Part shown: piece after piece, positions 59,149-64,000 of the stretch
Layout: each line of letters begins with the position of its first letter
Numbering within the stretch: position 1 is the stretch's first letter
Origin: Corallococcus soli
GTDB taxonomy: Bacteria > Myxococcota > Myxococcia > Myxococcales > Myxococcaceae
Direction of reading: 5' to 3'
Assembly (NCBI RefSeq): GCF_014930455.1
Contig: NZ_JAAIYO010000017.1
Span: 115,023 to 179,022, forward strand
Length of the DNA: 64,000 bases
Made by a program: the position numbers and the translations under genes
Notes under the pieces: generated by a model
What the model was told of the DNA's origin: nothing
Seen by the model: the letters and a program-made list of their open reading frames with translations, nothing else
Databases searched by the model: none

Positions 59149-60252
59149 TCACTTCTCGAACGTCACCGCCACGGCGGTGGCGTCGGGTTCGGTGAAGCGG
59201 AGCACGTCCTCACCCTCCTGGGCGAGGGCGTCGCGCACCGGCTTCTTGAGGGCGCCGAAGGGCTTGCACACCAGCGTCGCGGAGCCCTTCTTGCGTGTGG
59301 TGGCCCACATGCCGACGACGCGGCCATCCACCAGGAACACGGGCTGCACGCGCAGGTTGCCGGTGGACATGGCCTTGCGCTGCGCATCGGTGACGAAGCG
59401 GGTCCGGTCCGCGTGGGACAGGATGAGGTTGTCGTAGTCGGGCAGGAAGCGCACCGGCGCGGGCGTGTCCTCGGAAGGACGAGGGGCCCTGGGCAGGTCG
59501 AAGAGGACGCGCTTCTTCTCGTCGCGGAACTCCACCAGCTCGTCGCGCACCTGCTCGAAGGCGCCCTTCAAGGACTTGAGGCCGGACCAGTTCTGCATGT
59601 CCGCCACGGAGGCCGGGCCGAAGGCGGCCAGGTAGCGCGGCACCAGCGAGGAGGCGTCCGTGTTGGGTTCCAGCGGCTTCCCCAGCCAGGACTCCGCCAG
59701 CGTGAAGCCGGAGTTGCCCGGCCAGCCCCAGTCCAGCCCCTCCTCGGGCACCTGGATGAGGGGCAGCAGCATGCGCGTGGCGAAGCCCATGGCCCGCTCG
59801 TCACCCTCCACATGGTGCTTCATCAGGTGGGCGCGCACCTCCTCGAACGTGCGGGGCGTCTCGTCCAGGAAGGGGCGGGCGGTGGCCAGCAGCGCGGGCA
59901 GGTCCAACGACGTGGCGCGCTGCTTGAGGACGCTGTGCATGGCGGCGGTGAGCAGGGGCCGGTACAGGTCGCGGTAGCGCAGGTAGTCCTTCGCGCTCAT
60001 CAGGTGCAGCGTGCCGCGCATCATCGTGCCGCGAACCACGTCCCGCTTGAGCGCGAGCTTCGTGAGCGAGTCCCGCTGGAAGCCCTGGAGCCGGGACCAC
60101 AGGGCCAGGTACGGCGGCCGGGCGAGCTGGGCCTGGAGCCCCACCAGGTGCTCGACGGCGCGAGCCACCGCCATCTTCTCGCGTGTGAGCAGCAACTGCC
60201 GCGCAAGCGTGGCGCGGTTGAGGGCCTGGGACGACAGGACTTCGGTAGCCAT
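59149..60252 (-). CDS. AlkZ-like DNA glycosylase (winged-helix HTH_42 family)
   Basis: This 367-residue protein belongs to the HTH_42 family, whose characterised members (AlkZ, YcaQ) excise alkylated or crosslinked bases. The catalytic Gln-x-Gln motif appears as HLVGLQAQLA (about 36-45). The family's three tandem winged-helix domains fit the length. It starts at ATG 60252; another ATG is 12 bases upstream. Self-resistance glycosylases of this kind often sit near natural-product clusters, but none is immediate here. Confidence 0.78.
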   Translation of the reverse strand: MATEVLSSQALNRATLARQLLLTREKMAVARAVEHLVGLQAQLARPPYLALWSRLQGFQRDSLTKLALKRDVVRGTMMRGTLHLMSAKDYLRYRDLYRPLLTAAMHSVLKQRATSLDLPALLATARPFLDETPRTFEEVRAHLMKHHVEGDERAMGFATRMLLPLIQVPEEGLDWGWPGNSGFTLAESWLGKPLEPNTDASSLVPRYLAAFGPASVADMQNWSGLKSLKGAFEQVRDELVEFRDEKKRVLFDLPRAPRPSEDTPAPVRFLPDYDNLILSHADRTRFVTDAQRKAMSTGNLRVQPVFLVDGRVVGMWATTRKKGSATLVCKPFGALKKPVRDALAQEGEDVLRFTEPDATAVAVTFEK

Positions 60253-60288
60253 GCGCCCGAGCATAGCCAGGGCGCATGGCCAGAGGGC

Positions 60289-61251
60289 TCAGCGAGTGAG
60301 TGCCGGAATCACCTGCGCGCCGAACGCGTCGATGAACGCGTCCTGCTCCCGGTTGACGTTGTGCAGGTACAGCCGCTCGAAGCCCAGGCGAAGGTCTTCG
60401 CCCAGCCAGTCCATGTGCTGCTGGAGGCTGTTGGAGACCCGCAGCGGGCCATCCAGGTCATGCGGCTGCACGACGCGCGCGGCCTCCTGGAACTGGGCGG
60501 GCGTGCGCAGGTCGGTGAGGACGGTGTTGGCGAAGATGTTGGAAGCCCACTGGTTGTAGGCACCTTCGCGAGCCCTCCCTTCGTCCGCCGCGTACGACAG
60601 CTGGACCTTGAGGAACATCGGCTTGCCCTCGCCGCCGCCCTCCCGGAAGGCGCTCACCACCTCGCGAAGCTCTGTCGGGGGGCGCGCCGTGGTGAGCAGG
60701 CCGTCCGCCCAGCTCCCCACCCAGCGCGCGGTCTTCGCCGTGACGGCCGCCCCCAGGAGCATGGGAGGCTCCACGGGGCGCGTGTACAGCTTCGCCTCCT
60801 CCACGGTGACGAGGCCCCGGTGGGTGACGGTCTCCCCGCGGAAGAGCGCGCGCATCACGTCCACGCACTCCTTCAGGCGAGCATTGCGCAGGTCCTTGGC
60901 GGGCCAGCCGGTGCCGGTGATGGCCTCGTTGAGGTACTGCCCGCTGCCGAGCGCCGCCCATGCCCGTCCAGGAAACATCTCGTTGAGGGTGGCGAGCGCC
61001 TGGGCGACGAGGGCCGGGTGGTAGCGCTGTCCGGGCGCGTTCACCACGCCGAATGACAGGCCGGTGGAGGCGAGCGCCGCGCCCATGAACGACCAGGCGA
61101 AGCCGCTCTGCCCCTGGGCGTCCGTCCACGGATGGAAGTGGTCGGAGTTGAGGGCAGCCTGGAAGCCCGCGCCCTCGGCCTTCCGGCTGAGGCGAAGCAG
61201 CTCGCTGGGCGTGAATTGTTCGTGCGAGGCGTGGAATCCGATCAGGGCCAT
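60289..61251 (-). CDS. LLM-class flavin-dependent oxidoreductase
   Basis: This 320-residue TIM-barrel protein is of the luciferase-like family (FHASHEQFTPSELLRLSRKAEGAGFQAALNSDHFHPW; LNEMFPGRAWAALGSGQYLNE). It resembles the non-F420 TIGR03885 group by its start and overall length. It would oxidise or oxygenate a small organic molecule using FMN or F420; the substrate is not evident. The ATG at 61251 has GGAGG upstream. It is divergent from the trehalose-synthase-like gene, with 195 bases between. Confidence 0.85.
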   Translation of the reverse strand: MALIGFHASHEQFTPSELLRLSRKAEGAGFQAALNSDHFHPWTDAQGQSGFAWSFMGAALASTGLSFGVVNAPGQRYHPALVAQALATLNEMFPGRAWAALGSGQYLNEAITGTGWPAKDLRNARLKECVDVMRALFRGETVTHRGLVTVEEAKLYTRPVEPPMLLGAAVTAKTARWVGSWADGLLTTARPPTELREVVSAFREGGGEGKPMFLKVQLSYAADEGRAREGAYNQWASNIFANTVLTDLRTPAQFQEAARVVQPHDLDGPLRVSNSLQQHMDWLGEDLRLGFERLYLHNVNREQDAFIDAFGAQVIPALTR

Positions 61252-61446
61252 GAGGCCCTCCACCCTGGCGTCAGAGTCGCCGCGCCGCGAGGCCTTCTTC
61301 CGCGCGAGTGTTGGCTGAAGAAAGCCCGTTCGCCCCCAGGTGTGGGGTTCCACACGCGCGCCTGGGACCGCCAGCCGGTCGGGACACCCTGGATGCTTAA
61401 AGGGACCGGGTGTCCCTCGCGCCGGGGGCACCCCCTGGGAGATGGG

Positions 61447-63111
61447 ATGATCGAAGACCTCTGGTACAAGAACGCCGTCATCTACTGCCTCGACGTCGAG
61501 ACGTTCATGGACGGCAACGGCGACGGCGTGGGGGACTTCGTCGGCCTGCGGCGCAAGCTGGACTACCTGGCTGGCCTGGGCATCACCTGCCTGTGGCTCC
61601 TGCCCTTCCAGCCCTCGCCCAACCGGGACAACGGCTACGACATCAGTGACTACTACGGCGTGGATCCCCGCCTGGGGGACCTGGGTGACTTCGTGGCCTT
61701 CACGCACGAAGCGAAGCTGCACGGCATCCGCGTCATCATCGACCTGGTGGTGAACCACACGTCGGATCAGCACCCGTGGTTCCAGGCGGCGCGCAAGAGC
61801 CCTGACAGCCGCTTTCGCGACTACTACGTCTGGTCGAAGAAGCGACCGAAGGACGCCAACAAGGGCATGGTCTTCCCGGGTGTGCAGCCCTCCACGTGGA
61901 CCTACGACAAGGAAGCGAGGCTCTGGTACTTCCACCGCTTCTTCGACTTCCAGCCCGACCTCAACGTGGCCAACCCCGAAGTGCGCGAGCAGATCCTCAA
62001 GGTGATGGGGTTCTGGCTGGAGCTGGGGGTGTCTGGCTTCCGGGTGGACGCGGTGCCCTTCCTCGTGGAGTTGAAGGGCGTGAAGAATCCGGACGTGAAG
62101 GACCCGTACGGCCTTCTGGTGGAGATGCGCGAGTTCCTCTCCTGGCGGAAGGGCGACGCCATCCTGTTGGCGGAAGCCAACGTCACCATGGACGAGGTGG
62201 TGGAGTTCTTCGGTGAGAACGACCGCATGCAGCTCGTCTTCAACTTCCTCGCCAACCAGAACTTCTACCTCGCGCTGACGCGAGGGGATGCGACGCCGCT
62301 CGTCGACGCGCTGAAGGAGGCGCCGGACCTGCCGCACACCGCGCAGTGGGCGAACTTCCTGCGCAACCATGACGAGCTGGACCTGGGACGCCTGTCGGAC
62401 GAGGACCGGGCGGAGGTGTTCCAAGCGCTCGGCCCGGACAAGGGCATGCAGCTCTACGACCGGGGCCTGCGCCGCCGGTTCGCGTCGATGCTGGATGGGG
62501 ACCGCCGCCGCATCGAACTGGCCTACAGCCTGATGTTCACGCTGCCGGGGACACCGGTGCTCTGGTACGGCGACGAGCTGGGCATGGGCGAGAACCTGGC
62601 GCTCGTGGAACGTCAGTCGGTGCGCACGCCGATGCAGTGGAGCCCGGAGCCGCACGGTGGCTTCACGCTGGCGGACAAGCCGGTGAAGCCCCTGGTGACC
62701 GAGGGGCCCTTCGGCTATCGGCACGTGAACGTAGCCCAGCAGCGGAGGGATCCAGGCTCACAGCTCAACTGGACCGAGCGCATCATCCGTGCACGCAAGG
62801 AGTGCCCGGAGCTGGGCTGGGGCGCATGGAAGCTCCTGCGCACGGGAAACAAGGGCGTCCTGGCCCTCCGTTACGTCTGGAAGGGCAACGCGATGGTGAC
62901 GTTGCACAACCTGTCGTCCCGGCCCTGCACGGTGAAACTGGACACGGGCGGCAGTGAGGCCTGCCCGCTGTACAACGTCCTTACCGAGGCCCACTCCGAA
63001 CCCGTGGACGGCAAGCGCCATGTGCTGACGCTGGAGGGCTACGGCTACCGCTGGTTCCGGGTGGGGCAGGAGAACCCCGCGCGCAAGCACAAGGTCGAGC
63101 CCCTGCGGTGA
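61447..63111 (+). CDS. TreS-like GH13 glycosidase (alpha-amylase family)
   Basis: This 554-residue enzyme has the full GH13 catalytic set: GFRVDAVPF (nucleophile Asp), LLAEANV (acid/base Glu) and FLRNHDEL (transition-state Asp), with NGYDISDYYGVDPRLGD at the usual (beta/alpha)8 start. It is most like trehalose synthases, which convert maltose to trehalose, but alpha-glucosidase activity cannot be excluded. It lacks the fused maltokinase domain. No signal peptide, so it is cytoplasmic. The ATG at 61447 has GGGAG upstream. Confidence 0.88.
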   Translation: MIEDLWYKNAVIYCLDVETFMDGNGDGVGDFVGLRRKLDYLAGLGITCLWLLPFQPSPNRDNGYDISDYYGVDPRLGDLGDFVAFTHEAKLHGIRVIIDLVVNHTSDQHPWFQAARKSPDSRFRDYYVWSKKRPKDANKGMVFPGVQPSTWTYDKEARLWYFHRFFDFQPDLNVANPEVREQILKVMGFWLELGVSGFRVDAVPFLVELKGVKNPDVKDPYGLLVEMREFLSWRKGDAILLAEANVTMDEVVEFFGENDRMQLVFNFLANQNFYLALTRGDATPLVDALKEAPDLPHTAQWANFLRNHDELDLGRLSDEDRAEVFQALGPDKGMQLYDRGLRRRFASMLDGDRRRIELAYSLMFTLPGTPVLWYGDELGMGENLALVERQSVRTPMQWSPEPHGGFTLADKPVKPLVTEGPFGYRHVNVAQQRRDPGSQLNWTERIIRARKECPELGWGAWKLLRTGNKGVLALRYVWKGNAMVTLHNLSSRPCTVKLDTGGSEACPLYNVLTEAHSEPVDGKRHVLTLEGYGYRWFRVGQENPARKHKVEPLR

Positions 63112-63340
63112 GGGATGTAGGGCGGCCTCGCGAAGGGGCAGCACGAGCCTGGGGCGAGGAGGCGAATGGGCCAGCAGGGAGAGGCCATCTACCTGTGCGG
63201 CAGGCAGACAACCCTCAGCGGAACAGCCCTTCGACTTGAGCCGTGACCCTGACAGGGGAGGCGGTCGAGCCTCCCGGAGTTCGTCGAAGAGAGACCCGCT
63301 TGCTCCTTGATGGGTGGCTACCGGCCGAGGAAGCAGTCTT

Positions 63341-63413
63341 GCGAGGGATGCCACCGCCGCTGGAGGCACCGGAGCGACACGGCGTGCCGAGCATGGAGGG
63401 CATCCCGTCTCGC
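63341..63413 (+). ncRNA. Candidate structured RNA element 1 (nested stem-loop)
   Basis: An outer stem pairs GCGAG (63341-63345) with CTCGC (63409-63413) and, past a 3-nt right-hand bulge, GGATGCC (63346-63352) with GGCATCC (63399-63405). An inner 5-bp stem pairs GGCAC (63365-63369) with GTGCC (63384-63388). It could be a structured RNA, a repeat element or chance in GC-rich DNA; strand is undetermined and plus is given for convenience. Confidence 0.3.
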
Positions 63414-63488
63414 GGGAACCTTGCTGGTGGCAGGGCAGGGGGGAGCTGTACGCCGTGCTTCTGGGCGAAGGCGCACGGCTCAAGGGAG

Positions 63489-63542
63489 CGAGCAGATCGC
63501 CCCTCTGTCCGGACTGCCCGCGCGGGGCAGTCCGCCTGCTCG
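63489..63542 (+). ncRNA. Candidate structured RNA element 2 (two-part hairpin)
   Basis: CGAGCAG (63489-63495) pairs with CTGCTCG (63536-63542). Inside it, after a 14-nt left-hand bulge, a perfect 10-bp stem pairs 63510-63519 with 63525-63534 around a 5-nt GCGCG loop. The total is 17 bp, all perfectly matched. No T-run follows, so a simple terminator is less likely. Strand is undetermined. Confidence 0.35.
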
Positions 63543-63806
63543 AGCCGGTGTGCGCCGTGGGGGCTACACGGAAGCCGCTGGAAATCGGATGGCCAGGCCA
63601 GAAACCGCCGTTACGTCAGCGGCGCGAGACGGATCCGCTCCACGATGAAAGGGCGCATTGCGCTGGGACTCATGAGTCGGCTCTCCGTGAAGAGATGAAC
63701 CGCCCCGCAGTGAAGGAGGGCGGGCGGGCGGAGTGGGAGGTCCCAAGCCGCCGCCGGGGCGGATCAGCTCGCGAGCGCCTTTTTGTCGCTTCACTTCGCT
63801 GGAATC

Positions 63807-63836
63807 TTGCGCGGTCCGGAAACGGCGTGCTATTGC
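63807..63836 (+). promoter_or_regulatory. Promoter-like element 1 upstream of the window edge
   Basis: TTGCGC (63807-63812) and TATTGC (63831-63836) are spaced by 18 bases. Match is partial. It precedes a stronger element by about 100 bases, giving a tandem pair pointing out of the window. Confidence 0.35.
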
Positions 63837-63912
63837 CGCCCCTCCCCGGAACGGCCGGCCGCTGACGTCCAGCGGCGTGCAATCCAGGGAAGCTCGTGGT
63901 CGTAACGAGCGG

Positions 63913-63940
63913 TTGACAGTAGACGCGGTGGTGGTAGAAG
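63913..63940 (+). promoter_or_regulatory. Strong sigma-A-type promoter pointing out of the window
   Basis: A perfect TTGACA (63913-63918) is followed by TAGAAG (63935-63940) after 16 bases, with a GC-rich discriminator (CCGCGCC). This is the best consensus promoter in the window. The 60 bases after it contain no start codon with a ribosome-binding site, as expected for a stable-RNA (rRNA or tRNA) leader, which would begin beyond the window. The target is inferred. Confidence 0.55.
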
Positions 63941-64000
63941 CCGCGCCCCTCACCCGGAAGCCCGCGCACTGGCGCGGAAGGTACTTCTGGGGGAGAAGCA

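Larger units (their letters stand above)
63112..63806. other. Gene-free stretch with nested stem structures
   Basis: No reading frame here has a proper start, ribosome-binding site or recognisable domain. Codon use is poor in all frames. It contains two RNA-like nested stems, described as separate entries, and the palindrome ACTCATGAGT near 63668. It lies between the TreS-like gene and two promoter-like elements. Confidence 0.5.

Noticed and set aside
63112..63900. Group II intron or its domain V
   Set aside because: Stem structures are present, but I could not find a domain V pattern, a GUGYG start with matching end, or a reverse transcriptase.

Overview
The window is one contiguous piece of very GC-rich chromosome (codon third positions are almost all G or C) with dense coding on both strands. 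Gene content points to a predatory myxobacterium of the Myxococcus/Corallococcus type: many lipoproteins with Asp/Gly-rich linkers, secreted hydrolases (goose-type lysozyme, subtilase, M13 peptidase, chitinase with ricin-B lectin, DUF4185 glycosidase), a Ser/Thr kinase with a C-terminal membrane anchor, a KaiC-like ATPase paired with a hybrid kinase, a bacterial lipoxygenase and a family-B DNA polymerase. The genus is inferred from gene content only.

Layout. 1-7.4 kb: muralytic enzyme, TetR regulator, secreted YwqK/MORN-type repeat protein, a two-gene lipoprotein pair (TPR plus Kelch) and a subtilase. 7.5-11.2 kb: M13 lipoprotein peptidase, a DUF2243 membrane pair and a small exported protein. 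11.2-27.4 kb: an unbroken 18-gene minus-strand operon for an aryl polyene (APE)/flexirubin-type pigment lipid. 27.4-38.1 kb: DUF4185 glycosidase, orphan MdcG-like nucleotidyltransferase, GT-C-like membrane protein, family-B polymerase, WYL regulator, tail-collar protein and collagen-like lipoprotein. 38.1-47.2 kb: GNAT, DUF6321 protein, lipoxygenase, S41 protease, CstA with its small partner, chitinase. 47.2-63.1 kb: hybrid kinase and KaiC-like ATPase, MHS-type transporter, Ser/Thr kinase, TPR/PEGA protein, TonB receptor, SWIM-SNF2 helicase, AlkZ-like protein, LLM oxidoreductase and a TreS-like GH13 enzyme. 63.1-64.0 kb carries no convincing gene but has nested RNA-like stems and then two promoter-like sequences aimed out of the window, as expected upstream of a stable-RNA operon.

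The most interesting system is the APE operon. An aromatic amino-acid lyase (MIO type) would make the cinnamate-type starter. A ligase naturally fused to a dehydratase domain would load it on an ACP. Two condensing ketosynthases, a Cys-less chain-length-factor-like partner, a ketoreductase and dehydratases would build the polyene. Acyltransferases, a glycosyltransferase, a LolA-like carrier and an RND exporter would lipidate it and move it to the outer membrane. Inside the operon sits a flavoprotein that keeps the WxWxIP motif and the aligned catalytic lysine of flavin-dependent halogenases, so the pigment may be halogenated. Many of the operon's genes overlap start-to-stop, and two use GTG or TTG starts fixed by those overlaps.
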